Source of the DNA: an uncultured Eubacteriales bacterium
GTDB taxonomy: Bacteria; Bacillota; Clostridia; Oscillospirales; Acutalibacteraceae
Direction: 5' to 3'
DNA length: 14,545 bases
NCBI GenBank assembly: GCA_900316925.1
Contig: ONEU01000069.1
Coordinates: 1-14,545 of the forward strand
Position 1 is the first letter of the stretch, and each line of letters starts with the position of its first letter. The position numbers and the translations under genes are program-made. A model generated the notes under the pieces. It was not told where the DNA came from. It ran no database searches and saw only the letters and a program-made list of their open reading frames with translations. Positions 1 to 6,024 of the stretch are shown in pieces.

Positions 1-54
1 CCGGCTGGTCTTTCATTGATTTCAATTCCGTTTTCTACCAAAGTACCCGTGCCT
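1..54 (+). repeat. 54-bp intergenic repeat, copy A
   Basis: This stretch is identical base for base to 168-221 (copy B). It begins CCGGCTGGTC and ends GTACCCGTGCCT. Diverged copies lie at 8162-8216 (same strand) and 8484-8540 (opposite strand). No credible gene covers it. It touches the left edge, so anything upstream of it is cut off. The function is unknown; a dispersed intergenic element is the plainest reading. Confidence 0.85.
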
Positions 55-167
55 ACTTATTGCAGTTGTAGACGAGGATAGATATTGAAATATTAGGGGC
101 AAGCAGTCGTTGGTGAATCGGGACCGGCAGCTTGCCGGCGCCGCCACGCCCCTCGACGGGGCGCTTA
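55..167. other. Spacer between repeat copies, with two GC-rich hairpins
   Basis: No gene is supported here. It holds two short GC-rich inverted repeats: CCGGC (124-128) with GCCGG (134-138), and CGCCCC (147-152) with GGGGCG (158-163). The second is followed at once by CTTA and copy B of the 54-bp repeat. The same arrangement (GC hairpin, then CTTACCGGCTGGT) is seen beside copy D at 8544-8562, so the hairpin is probably part of a longer repeat unit. Confidence 0.55.
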
Positions 168-221
168 CCGGCTGGTCTTTCATTGATTTCAATTCCGTTT
201 TCTACCAAAGTACCCGTGCCT
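168..221 (+). repeat. 54-bp intergenic repeat, copy B
   Basis: Perfect 54/54 match to 1-54, offset by 167 bp. It is followed by GTTTTTTTCCGG. The flanks of copies A and B differ, so this is not a simple 167-bp tandem array. Copy C (8162-8216) shares the ends and much of the interior, and also a similar sequence just beyond it (CCGGAATTG here, CCCGAAATG there). Confidence 0.85.
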
Positions 222-257
222 GTTTTTTTCCGGAATTGTTTTGCATGATTCCAAATA

Positions 258-292
258 AGAAAAAGCCACTCACCGTTTCCGATGAATGGCTT
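258..292 (-). terminator. Intrinsic terminator with GAAA tetraloop (minus strand)
   Basis: On the minus strand bases 292 to 263 form a continuous 13-bp stem closed by a GAAA loop, with two U-G wobbles, followed by a run of U with few interruptions (GGCUUUUUCUU). On the plus strand the wobbles become C-A mismatches, so the hairpin is strand-specific. It would stop transcripts of the abi gene or its downstream RNA that pass the first terminator. Its stem arms nearly match those of the hairpin at 2077-2109. Confidence 0.75.
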
Positions 293-321
293 GGTAGGAA
301 TATCTGTCGGATGATTCAGAA

Positions 322-387
322 CAAAAAAAATAGGACCAGTGAAACACCAGCCCCTTAAAAACACATCATCAATGTTTTTATGCTACG
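322..387 (-). ncRNA. Candidate small RNA directly downstream of abi (possible RNA antitoxin)
   Basis: A perfect-consensus promoter (393-421) and an intrinsic terminator (323-353) frame a ~65-nt transcript on the same strand as the abi gene, starting near 385-388. The RNA would hold a 7-bp AU-rich hairpin (379-373 with 363-357, 9-nt loop), then the 9-bp terminator stem ending in eight U. No credible ORF fits inside. From known biology, AbiF-type Abi_2 proteins are associated with a conserved structured RNA that acts as an antitoxin. Position, strand and size suit that role here, but I have not matched the sequence to the published abiF RNA consensus. It could also be an unrelated small RNA. 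Confidence 0.6.
323..353 (-). terminator. Intrinsic terminator of the abi-adjacent small RNA
   Basis: On the minus strand 353-345 pairs with 341-333 around a UUU loop: 9 bp including three G-U wobbles. UA and then eight U follow (complement of 323-330). On the plus strand the three wobbles become A-C mismatches, which again fixes the direction as minus. Confidence 0.75.
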
Positions 388-392
388 TTCAT

Positions 393-421
393 ATTATATG
401 CGAAAAAAGCCGGAATGTCAA
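393..421 (-). promoter_or_regulatory. Consensus sigma-A promoter for the small RNA
   Basis: TTGACA (421-416), a 17-bp spacer, then TATAAT (398-393): both hexamers match the consensus exactly. It begins 7 bp beyond the abi stop codon and points away from abi. The next open frame downstream is not credible, so the promoter most likely serves a noncoding RNA. Confidence 0.85.
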
Positions 422-427
422 CAAATG

Positions 428-1417
428 TTACAGAATTGTAATATTTTCCGGTTCTGCACACTTGCTCTCTACCTCCTTGATGAATACGTCAACCACCTGG
501 ACAATGAACTCATAAGCGGAGATTAAAACGGTATGATTCTGATAATATGTCTTATTTTTGATAGCTCTGCCGTACAGAAAGTCCTTCAGGTCTTTAAAAG
601 CATAGAATTGCACATTCAGCGGCGCAATTTTGTGATATAAGTATAACATCACACAAAAGTCATGGATCAAGGGCTTGCTTAGCTGCGTATTCAGTCTTTT
701 ATTGCCGATATGATGTTGTCCGAGAAATGATGAAATCCCATGATTGAAATTAAACATTTCCGGACTGATATACGGATTTTTCAGACTGTTGATGAGACAA
801 TTGCTGTGAGCAGCAGCATTTCTCAGTAATCTCACAGGATTGAACAGATAATGATAGGGAACTCTTTTGTACGGATTCTCGTTCGGATATTTTGGCTGTC
901 TGTTTCTGAGATAAAACATATCGTATAGGTTTGTGAAATCGCTGAAACTCAGGATCTCTACAATATTCCAGATGGCAAAATCATCCTTGTATTTTTGAAT
1001 CAGATTACTACACGCTTTTCCTTCGCTTCTCTGTGTGAGCACTTTTTCCATTCTGTTCGGATAGGTCTCGATATAACGCTGGATAATACTGTAACCGTTT
1101 TCCTCCGAATCGTTAAAATCCCGGAGCATTGCTACCTTCAGATAATGCTCAATATCTATGGAGATTCTCAGTATAATTCGTCGCAGTAAAGAATCAATGA
1201 TGGCAAGATCTCTCAGGTATGCAAATTCCAAGCCGATATAGGTATCATCTTTTTTGTCATACAGCTTGTCGTATGCTTTGAGTTTAAAAAAATATGTATT
1301 ATTGCTCAGATACTGTCTGGCAAAATCTTCGTCCTCGATCGTGAACCGGATTCCTTTGGATTTCATGTGTTCGATCTGTTGATCCACCGTGAATTTTATT
1401 CTGTGATTGTTACCCAA
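428..1417 (-). CDS. Abi_2 family (AbiD/AbiF-like) HEPN abortive-infection protein
   Basis: 329 aa, the usual length for the Abi_2 family, whose members are predicted HEPN ribonucleases that block growth on phage infection or act as toxins. The N-terminus has the family look (VDQQIEHMKSKGI at 11-23, then YFFKLKAYDKLY at 42-53). IWNIVEILSFSD at 149-160 matches the central signature, and RNAAAH at 199-204 is an R-x4-H HEPN catalytic motif. The start is TTG at 1417: GGGAG lies about 10 bp upstream, and the next Met (residue 18) would cut into the conserved N-terminus. It has its own promoter (1450-1478). Codon use is markedly AT-rich against the neighbouring housekeeping genes, suggesting transfer. 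A dedicated small RNA follows its stop. The family call is firm; phage defence versus toxin-antitoxin is inference. Confidence 0.85.
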   Translation of the reverse strand: MGNNHRIKFTVDQQIEHMKSKGIRFTIEDEDFARQYLSNNTYFFKLKAYDKLYDKKDDTYIGLEFAYLRDLAIIDSLLRRIILRISIDIEHYLKVAMLRDFNDSEENGYSIIQRYIETYPNRMEKVLTQRSEGKACSNLIQKYKDDFAIWNIVEILSFSDFTNLYDMFYLRNRQPKYPNENPYKRVPYHYLFNPVRLLRNAAAHSNCLINSLKNPYISPEMFNFNHGISSFLGQHHIGNKRLNTQLSKPLIHDFCVMLYLYHKIAPLNVQFYAFKDLKDFLYGRAIKNKTYYQNHTVLISAYEFIVQVVDVFIKEVESKCAEPENITIL

Positions 1418-1449
1418 TTGAAAGTCACTCCCATAGCGTTCTACACATG

Positions 1450-1478
1450 ATTATATCATCGTTTTCCGGCAAATTCAA
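1450..1478 (-). promoter_or_regulatory. Promoter of the abi gene
   Basis: TTGAAT (1478-1473), 17-bp spacer, TATAAT (1455-1450) on the minus strand, about 33 bp before the TTG start. It lies between the 170-aa gene and abi, so abi can be expressed independently. No terminator is visible between the two genes, so read-through is also possible. Confidence 0.75.
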
Positions 1479-1542
1479 TACTTCTACACAATGGGATACT
1501 GGACACTTCATATTCTTTTTCCTACATATTTATCACAAAAAG

Positions 1543-2055
1543 TCAGCCATTTGTTATTATTTCTGAAACAGAGATAAGGGCATTAAGTAATTCAGGAGGT
1601 ATTTCAGGATCGTTCAAAAAAAAATCACCGATAATAGTTCCTTTATCATACAATCTTACACTTGCTGAAATACCATCAATAATCGTAATCTCTTGCGTTT
1701 TGATAACGATATCTTCTTTTACGCTGCGGATAATCTCATCTATGATTTGAGTATCTGTTTTCATACACTTACAGATAACATTGCCTCTTTTTGCAGGGTG
1801 TTTATCTGCCTTTTCAACAGTTGTAAAAGACTGGGAATAACTTGAGTTTCCCAAATAATCGGCATAATACGTATATGCACAATGAGCAGAATATCCGCCA
1901 TGTCCCTTAAAAACCTGAATGAAATATGTGTTCCAGCGGAAAGGCGGTAAAAAAAGGCACTCCACAATGAGATCATCTTTCGGAACAAGCAAGTGATATT
2001 TTGAAAGATATTTTTTCGCAATTTCAATGTTATTCAGCATTTTTTGTTTTGTCAT
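1543..2055 (-). CDS. Hypothetical protein, 170 aa, upstream of abi
   Basis: I do not recognise a family. ATG at 2055 has AAGAGG a few bases upstream. The protein has no signal peptide or membrane segment. The middle is rich in aromatic residues and Cys (HCAYTYYADYLG near 58-69). The C-terminal third reads like alternating beta-strands ending in a helix (IDGISASVRLYDKG, then PPELLNALISVSEII), a pattern seen in small accessory and immunity-like proteins but not diagnostic. Like abi, it is AT-rich and differs in base composition from the ribosomal genes beside it. It lies 125 bp upstream of abi on the same strand, so it may belong to the same island. An immunity or regulator role would be a guess. 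Confidence 0.65.
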   Translation of the reverse strand: MTKQKMLNNIEIAKKYLSKYHLLVPKDDLIVECLFLPPFRWNTYFIQVFKGHGGYSAHCAYTYYADYLGNSSYSQSFTTVEKADKHPAKRGNVICKCMKTDTQIIDEIIRSVKEDIVIKTQEITIIDGISASVRLYDKGTIIGDFFLNDPEIPPELLNALISVSEIITNG

Positions 2056-2076
2056 ACTTACCTCTTGCTATACAAA

Positions 2077-2109
2077 TTAAGCCACTCATCAGACTGATGA
2101 ATGGCTTAA
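2077..2109 (-). terminator. Long hairpin downstream of rpsI (probable terminator)
   Basis: A 15-bp stem with a 3-nt loop (2109-2095 with 2091-2077), with one G-U pair on the minus strand that would be a mismatch on the plus strand. Further pairing (ACAAATT with AATTTGT) extends it across a 2-nt bulge. The U-rich tract after it is weak (AATTTGTAT). It sits 124 bp after the rpsI stop and just before the 170-aa gene. Its core arms (AAGCCATTCATC and GATGAGTGGCTT on the minus strand) nearly repeat the terminator at 258-292. Confidence 0.6.
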
Positions 2110-2115
2110 AATTTG

Positions 2116-2144
2116 TTAGTTACTTGTTAGTTATGTGTTAGTTA
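2116..2144. repeat. Three TTAGTTA direct repeats at 11-bp spacing
   Basis: TTAGTTA occurs at 2116-2122, 2127-2133 and 2138-2144, an exact 11-bp period (about one helical turn), each copy preceded by TG. It lies between rpsI and the 170-aa gene, at the boundary of the AT-rich island. The spacing suits protein binding on one face of the DNA; the partner is unknown. Confidence 0.7.
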
Positions 2145-2232
2145 CCGTCTGAAATTCACCGTATTTCAGGCAAATCCGAAACGATAAAAGTGCATAAACA
2201 CTGTATTTTTGATAACCGCCAAAAGGCTCTGA

Positions 2233-2634
2233 TTATCTCTTTGAGAACTGGGGAGCACGACGGGCTGCCTTGAGGCCGTACTTCTTTCTTTCCTTCATAC
2301 GAGGATCACGAGTCAGGAAACCAGCCTTCTTGAGCTTGGGACGGAGGTTTTCGCTGTCGTACTGGAGCAGGGCACGGGAAATTCCGTGACGGATAGCACC
2401 TGCCTGGCCGGTCACGCCGCCGCCTGCTACACGGCAGACAACATCGAACTGCGCGTCGGTTGCGGTGAGAACGAGGGGCTGACGAACGATGAGCTTGAGG
2501 GTCTCAAGACCAAAATAATCGTCAATATCTCTGTCGTTGATGGTTACCTTACCGGTACCCTTATAGAGTCTGACTCTTGCCACAGAGCTTTTTCTTCTGC
2601 CTGTGCCGTAGAAATAGGGTGTCTTATCGTACAT
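2233..2634 (-). CDS. rpsI: 30S ribosomal protein S9
   Basis: 133 aa, full length for bacterial S9. It has the N-terminal signature YFYGTGRRKSSVARVRL (residues 8-24), GGGVTGQAGAIRHGISRALL in the middle, and the conserved basic tail RRAPQFSKR, whose last residues reach the ribosomal P site. AAGGAGG stands before ATG 2634. It follows rplM by 20 bp in the standard rplM-rpsI operon and relies on the promoter at 3154-3182. It is the last gene of the operon; the hairpin at 2077-2109 is the likely end of the transcript. Confidence 0.98.
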   Translation of the reverse strand: MYDKTPYFYGTGRRKSSVARVRLYKGTGKVTINDRDIDDYFGLETLKLIVRQPLVLTATDAQFDVVCRVAGGGVTGQAGAIRHGISRALLQYDSENLRPKLKKAGFLTRDPRMKERKKYGLKAARRAPQFSKR

Positions 2635-2654
2635 AATGATTGCCTCCTTCCTGA

Positions 2655-3080
2655 TTACTCAATAACGATCGGCTGCTGAGCCTGGTGTTTATGCTCGGCA
2701 CCCTGGTATACATGAAGTCTTGTGAGAGCCTTTCTGCCGATGGTGTTATCGGGAACCATGCCCTTCACTGCGAGCTCGAGAGCCATTTCAGGCTTATTCT
2801 CCATGAGGTTGTCATATCTGACAGCCTTCATGTGGCCGATGAAGCCGGTGTGGTGATAGTAGAACTTCTGCTCTGCTTTCTTACCGGTCAGAACGGCTTT
2901 CTCAACATTGGTTACGATGACGTAGTCGCCGCAATCAACGTGAGGAGTAAATGTAGGCTTATTCTTTCCACGAAGAAGGTCTGCTACCTGAACTGCAAGA
3001 CGGCCGAGTGACTTGCCGGTTGCATCGATCACGTACCATTTACGCTCAACTTCGCCTGCTTTTGCCATATAAGTTGACAT
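2655..3080 (-). CDS. rplM: 50S ribosomal protein L13
   Basis: 141 aa, the usual length. Recognisable L13 blocks are WYVIDATGKSLGRLA (residues 15-29), KPTFTPHVDCGDYVIVTN (41-58), YYHHTGFIGHMK, and GMVPDNTIGRKALTRLHVY near the C-terminus. L13 is an early-assembling protein of the large subunit. The start at 3080 is chosen because GGGAGG lies 8 bp upstream; Met5 is a weaker alternative. It is first in the operon with rpsI, with a strong promoter and a ~67-nt leader that may carry autoregulation. Confidence 0.98.
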   Translation of the reverse strand: MSTYMAKAGEVERKWYVIDATGKSLGRLAVQVADLLRGKNKPTFTPHVDCGDYVIVTNVEKAVLTGKKAEQKFYYHHTGFIGHMKAVRYDNLMENKPEMALELAVKGMVPDNTIGRKALTRLHVYQGAEHKHQAQQPIVIE

Positions 3081-3147
3081 AGCTGTTTCCTCCCTGAATC
3101 ATTCAGATTTCTATTTTGTGCACGAAAATAACGTGCTCCAAGTCACG
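3081..3147 (-). promoter_or_regulatory. Structured 5' leader of rplM (possible L13 leader)
   Basis: The expected rplM transcript starts near 3147. Its ~67-nt leader holds a hairpin GCACG/CGTGC (3136-3120) and a palindromic CTGAATCATTCAG (3094-3106) just before the ribosome-binding site. Firmicutes rplM genes often carry an autoregulatory L13 leader RNA (a known Rfam family). Position and size fit, but I have not verified the consensus. Confidence 0.4.
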
Positions 3148-3153
3148 AATATG

Positions 3154-3182
3154 ATGATAGCACGTTTTGAGCGGCGTGTCAA
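3154..3182 (-). promoter_or_regulatory. Promoter of the rplM-rpsI operon
   Basis: TTGACA (3182-3177), 17-bp spacer, TATCAT (3159-3154) on the minus strand: near-consensus sigma-A promoter 74 bp upstream of the rplM start. The -10 region overlaps an inverted repeat AACGTGCT (3130-3137) / AGCACGTT (3159-3166), which could be an operator or part of the leader fold. Confidence 0.85.
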
Positions 3183-3328
3183 GCGTTTTTTTGAAATTTT
3201 TAATTTAGCAAAAGAATATCTTTGAAATTCACCGTTATTCTCATATAATCTCTCTGATACTCATAAACGATTTTTCAAAATCAGATCCGTCCAGTTGACG
3301 GATAATGCTCCTATACGGCGATACAGAG

Positions 3329-3362
3329 AAAAAAAACAGCCAGCGTCCGGGGACGTTGGCTG
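3329..3362 (-). terminator. Intrinsic terminator of the ECF S-component gene
   Basis: On the minus strand CAGCCAACGTCC pairs with GGACGCTGGCTG with a single mismatch, followed by eight T (complement of 3329-3336). It lies 86 bp after the stop codon of the gene at 3448-3990. Confidence 0.85.
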
Positions 3363-3447
3363 AGATGGAGATCAGGGAGCAGCGGTTCCGGGGAAGGTAT
3401 TCCGGGAATACTGTCCGGTAAACTGACATCCGCAGTCGGCAGCGGTG

Positions 3448-3990
3448 TTATTTGACAACGCGCTGTTTTTTGACGGGAGCTTTCAGGAAGCGTTTTTTGA
3501 AAGCCATCTTGTCCAGGGCAAGGCCGAGGAACAGGAACAGTGCCGAGCTTGCGGCGGATTGAATGAGATTGGTGGGAACATCAGCCACGGCAGCTCCGAA
3601 ATCACCATAGAGGATAGCCGAAGCGAGATAGTAGCCGCCGACGCAGAGGACTGCTCCGGGAAGGAGTGCGATCAGATTGCGGCGGTTGATGATAGTATCC
3701 TTGTGGTGGGTAAAGGCGATGACGGTGAGCACCTTGATAATGACGGTAGGAAGCACCCACATGGGATAACCGGAGAGGTAGTCGGAGAGACCGGCGCCGA
3801 TACCGGCGGCAGCCATTGCATACGGCATGGGCAGCAGGGCGGCTGCCAGATAGATAATGCCGTCACCGACATGAATATATCCCTGATGGGTAGGAATCTT
3901 CAAAAAAGCGGTCAGTACATAGACCATCGCGCCAAAGATTGCCGCCAACATCAGATTTTTCAGATGTTCCTGTCTTTTTTTTTGTTCCAT
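3448..3990 (-). CDS. ECF transporter S component (vitamin uptake, substrate unknown)
   Basis: 180 aa of mostly membrane helices with a basic tail. The block GYIHVGDGIIYLAAALLP (residues 37-54), then GIGAGLSDYLSGYP (63-76) and a late NLIQSAAS, is typical of the integral substrate-binding S components of energy-coupling factor transporters (ECF-ribofla_trS / TIGR04002-like group). These pair with a shared ATPase and EcfT module, here encoded elsewhere. No riboswitch is visible upstream. The gene stands alone with its own promoter (4052-4080), AGGAGG 8 bp before the ATG, and terminator. Related S components carry pyridoxine, hydroxymethylpyrimidine or other vitamins. The B6 kinase 3 kb away is in a separate unit and does not settle the substrate. 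Confidence 0.85.
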   Translation of the reverse strand: MEQKKRQEHLKNLMLAAIFGAMVYVLTAFLKIPTHQGYIHVGDGIIYLAAALLPMPYAMAAAGIGAGLSDYLSGYPMWVLPTVIIKVLTVIAFTHHKDTIINRRNLIALLPGAVLCVGGYYLASAILYGDFGAAVADVPTNLIQSAASSALFLFLGLALDKMAFKKRFLKAPVKKQRVVK

Positions 3991-4051
3991 AGGAAACCCT
4001 CCTGTATGAAGATTGATCGGCTGTATTATAACCTATAAAACCGATAGGCCT

Positions 4052-4080
4052 ATTATATCATCTTCCAACGCCTTTGTCAA
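4052..4080 (-). promoter_or_regulatory. Promoter of the ECF S-component gene
   Basis: TTGACA (4080-4075), 17-bp spacer, TATAAT (4057-4052): exact consensus on the minus strand, 62 bp before the ATG. A second TATAAT at 4030-4025 has no good -35 element. Confidence 0.85.
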
Positions 4081-4089
4081 GAGACGATG

Positions 4090-4124
4090 AAAAAACAGCA
4101 GTACAGCGAATGCCGTACTGCTGT
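4090..4124 (-). terminator. Intrinsic terminator of the transketolase operon
   Basis: A perfect 10-bp stem (ACAGCAGTAC, 4095-4104, with GTACTGCTGT, 4115-4124), 10-nt loop, then a run of T on the minus strand (complement of 4090-4094). It begins 27 bp after the stop of the C-terminal transketolase subunit. Confidence 0.9.
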
Positions 4125-4150
4125 ATGGTGCAGGAAAGCAAGCTCTGCAC

Positions 4151-5092
4151 TTATTTAACATATTCGGAGATCTTCTTTTCCAGACCTGCAGCGTCGAGAC
4201 CGAACTCAGCGAGCAGACCGAGAGCCGGACCGCTGTGTCCGTAGACATCCTCGATACCGATTCTCTTGACGGGAACGGGGCAGTATTCAGAGGTGACGGC
4301 GCATACAGCCTCGCCCAGACCGCCGATGATATTGTGCTCTTCAACGGTGATGATGCGGCCGGTTTCCTTGGCAGCTTTGATGATGATATCCTTGTCAATA
4401 GGCTTGATGGTGTGCATATTGATGAGGCGGGCGTTGATGCCCTTGCTCTCGAGAGCCTTCACAGCCTTGAGAGCCTCGTTGACCACCAGACCGGTGGCAA
4501 TCACGGTGACGTCGGAGCCGTCCTTGAGCTGGATACCCTTGCCGATCTCGAACTGATAGGTATCGGGATCGTTGAAGCTGTCGATTGCAAGACGGCCAAG
4601 ACGGATATATACAGGGCCGTTGTAAGCGAAGGCAGCCTTGACAGCCTCCGTCATTTCATAGTGATCGGCAGGATTGAGCACAACCATGCCGGGGATGGTT
4701 CTCATCAGAGCGAGATCCTCACAGCACTGGTGGGTAGCGCCGTCCTCACCGACGGTGATACCGGCGTGGGAACCGGCAATCTTGACATTCAGGTGGGGAT
4801 AGCCCACGGAGTTTCTGATCTGCTCATAGGCTCTGCCGGTGGCAAACATGGCAAAGGAAGCCGCAAACGGTACTTTACCGCAGGAAGCCAGTCCTGCTGC
4901 CACACCTATCATGTTACCCTCTGCAATACCGCAGTCAAAGAAACGGTCGGGATAAGCCTTCTTGAAGATCTCTGTTTTGGTAGCGGCGGCCAGATCGGCG
5001 TCCAGCACCACGATCTCAGGATGCTCCTTAGCCAGCTCACACAGAGCCAGGCCGAAGCTCTCTCTTGTTGCAATCTTTTTTGTCTCTCCCAT
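4151..5092 (-). CDS. Transketolase, C-terminal subunit
   Basis: 313 aa, equal to the pyrimidine-binding and C-terminal domains of transketolase. It joins the N-terminal subunit to transfer two-carbon ketol units between sugar phosphates in the pentose phosphate pathway, with thiamine diphosphate. GIAEGN at 55-60 carries the glutamate (E58) that activates the cofactor. HAGITVGEDGATHQ (109-122) and RTIPGMVVLNPAD (131-143) are family blocks, and the C-terminal transketolase domain spans about 185-305. It starts 2 bp after the stop of the N-terminal subunit, its GGAGG lies inside that gene, and translation is probably coupled. The split arrangement is common in Clostridia and archaea. Confidence 0.95.
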   Translation of the reverse strand: MGETKKIATRESFGLALCELAKEHPEIVVLDADLAAATKTEIFKKAYPDRFFDCGIAEGNMIGVAAGLASCGKVPFAASFAMFATGRAYEQIRNSVGYPHLNVKIAGSHAGITVGEDGATHQCCEDLALMRTIPGMVVLNPADHYEMTEAVKAAFAYNGPVYIRLGRLAIDSFNDPDTYQFEIGKGIQLKDGSDVTVIATGLVVNEALKAVKALESKGINARLINMHTIKPIDKDIIIKAAKETGRIITVEEHNIIGGLGEAVCAVTSEYCPVPVKRIGIEDVYGHSGPALGLLAEFGLDAAGLEKKISEYVK

Positions 5093-5094
5093 AA

Positions 5095-5937
5095 TTATGC
5101 CTCCAATGCTGCAAGCTGAGCTTTAAGCTCGTCCATTGCGGTCTGATATTCGTCTGCGTTAGGAGCTTTGCCGTGCCAGCCTACCTGGTTCTCCATGTAG
5201 GAAACGCCCTTGCCCTTCACGGTCTTGGCAATAATCACGGTGGGCTTGCCCTTGACGGTTCTTGCCTTGTGAAAGGCGGCTTCAATTTCGTCGAAGTTGT
5301 TGCCGTCGATCTTGATGACCTCGAAGCCGAAGCCCTCAAACTTACTGTCGATCGGCTCCAGACCGGCCACGTCATTCACGTTGCCGTCGATCTGCAGGCC
5401 GTTGAAGTCAACGATCAGGCAGAGATTGTCAAGCCGGTAGTGAGACGCAAACATAGCGGCCTCCCATACCTGCCCCTCTTCACATTCGCCGTCACCGAGC
5501 ATCGCATAGACTCTGTAATCGGCATTGTCATATTTGGCAGCGAGCGCCATACCGCAGGCTGCGGAAACACCCTGTCCCAGAGAGCCGGAGCTCATGTCAA
5601 TGCCGGGTGTGTTTTTCATATCGGGGTGACCCTGGAGCATAGCGCCGATGTGGCGCAGCACCTTGATCTCGTCAGCAGGGAAATAGCCCTTTTCTACCAG
5701 TGCGCCGTAGAGTGCCGGGCAGCAGTGACCCTTTGAAAGAACAAATCTGTCGCGGGAAGGATCGTCCGGACGGGAAGGATCCACCTTCATCTCCTTGAAA
5801 TAGAGGTAGGTGATCATATCGGCAGCGGAAAGCGAGCCTCCCGGATGTCCCGATTTTGCATTGAACACTCCCTCGATCGTGTGCATACGCACCTTACAGG
5901 CTGTTTTTTGCATTTCCAAAAGTTCTTGTTTGTTCAT
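5095..5937 (-). CDS. Transketolase, N-terminal (thiamine diphosphate-binding) subunit
   Basis: 280 aa from ATG 5937, chosen because GGAGGAG lies 8-9 bp upstream. The open frame runs to 5970, but the extra 11 residues lack a ribosome-binding site and family similarity. Blocks in order: SGHPGGSLSAAD (29-40), SKGHCCPALYGAL (68-80), SLGQGVSAACGMALA (119-133), and GDGECEEGQVWEA (148-160), whose GDG plus downstream N binds the magnesium-diphosphate of the cofactor. It forms the active enzyme with the product of the next gene. Spacing of 87 bp from the upstream membrane-protein gene and no clear promoter leave open whether it is co-transcribed with that gene. Confidence 0.95.
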   Translation of the reverse strand: MNKQELLEMQKTACKVRMHTIEGVFNAKSGHPGGSLSAADMITYLYFKEMKVDPSRPDDPSRDRFVLSKGHCCPALYGALVEKGYFPADEIKVLRHIGAMLQGHPDMKNTPGIDMSSGSLGQGVSAACGMALAAKYDNADYRVYAMLGDGECEEGQVWEAAMFASHYRLDNLCLIVDFNGLQIDGNVNDVAGLEPIDSKFEGFGFEVIKIDGNNFDEIEAAFHKARTVKGKPTVIIAKTVKGKGVSYMENQVGWHGKAPNADEYQTAMDELKAQLAALEA

Positions 5938-5977
5938 ACTGATATGCTCCTCCGTTTCAAGCATTTGCAATATTTCA

Positions 5978-5997
5978 TGCCGTGAGGGGTCACGGCA
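5978..5997. other. Short hairpin before the transketolase operon
   Basis: TGCCGTG (5978-5984) pairs with CACGGCA (5991-5997), 7 bp with a 6-nt loop. No T run follows in either direction, so it is at best a weak terminator or attenuator between the membrane-protein gene and the transketolase genes. Confidence 0.4.
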
Positions 5998-6024
5998 AGG
6001 CTTTCCTGTGAATTGACGCTGCGG

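Noticed and set aside
1..221. CRISPR array (identical repeats with a spacer)
   Set aside because: The repeat is 54 bp and the single spacer 113 bp, both too long. There is no third unit, no cas gene, and diverged copies are scattered at 8 kb.
53..364. 103-aa minus-strand open frame
   Set aside because: It starts inside the small RNA, has no ribosome-binding site, runs through two terminators and a repeat copy, and has no protein-like pattern.
3241..3429. 62-aa minus-strand open frame upstream of rplM
   Set aside because: It reads straight through the intrinsic terminator of the ECF gene (3329-3362) and has no ribosome-binding site or family pattern.
3991..4051. Vitamin riboswitch before the ECF gene
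   Set aside because: Only ~55 nt lie between the promoter and the ATG, with no strong structure or recognisable aptamer core, too short for TPP or cobalamin classes.
4151..5937. Broken transketolase pseudogene
   Set aside because: The two halves have separate starts, ribosome-binding sites and intact cofactor motifs. The split form is a known, functional arrangement.
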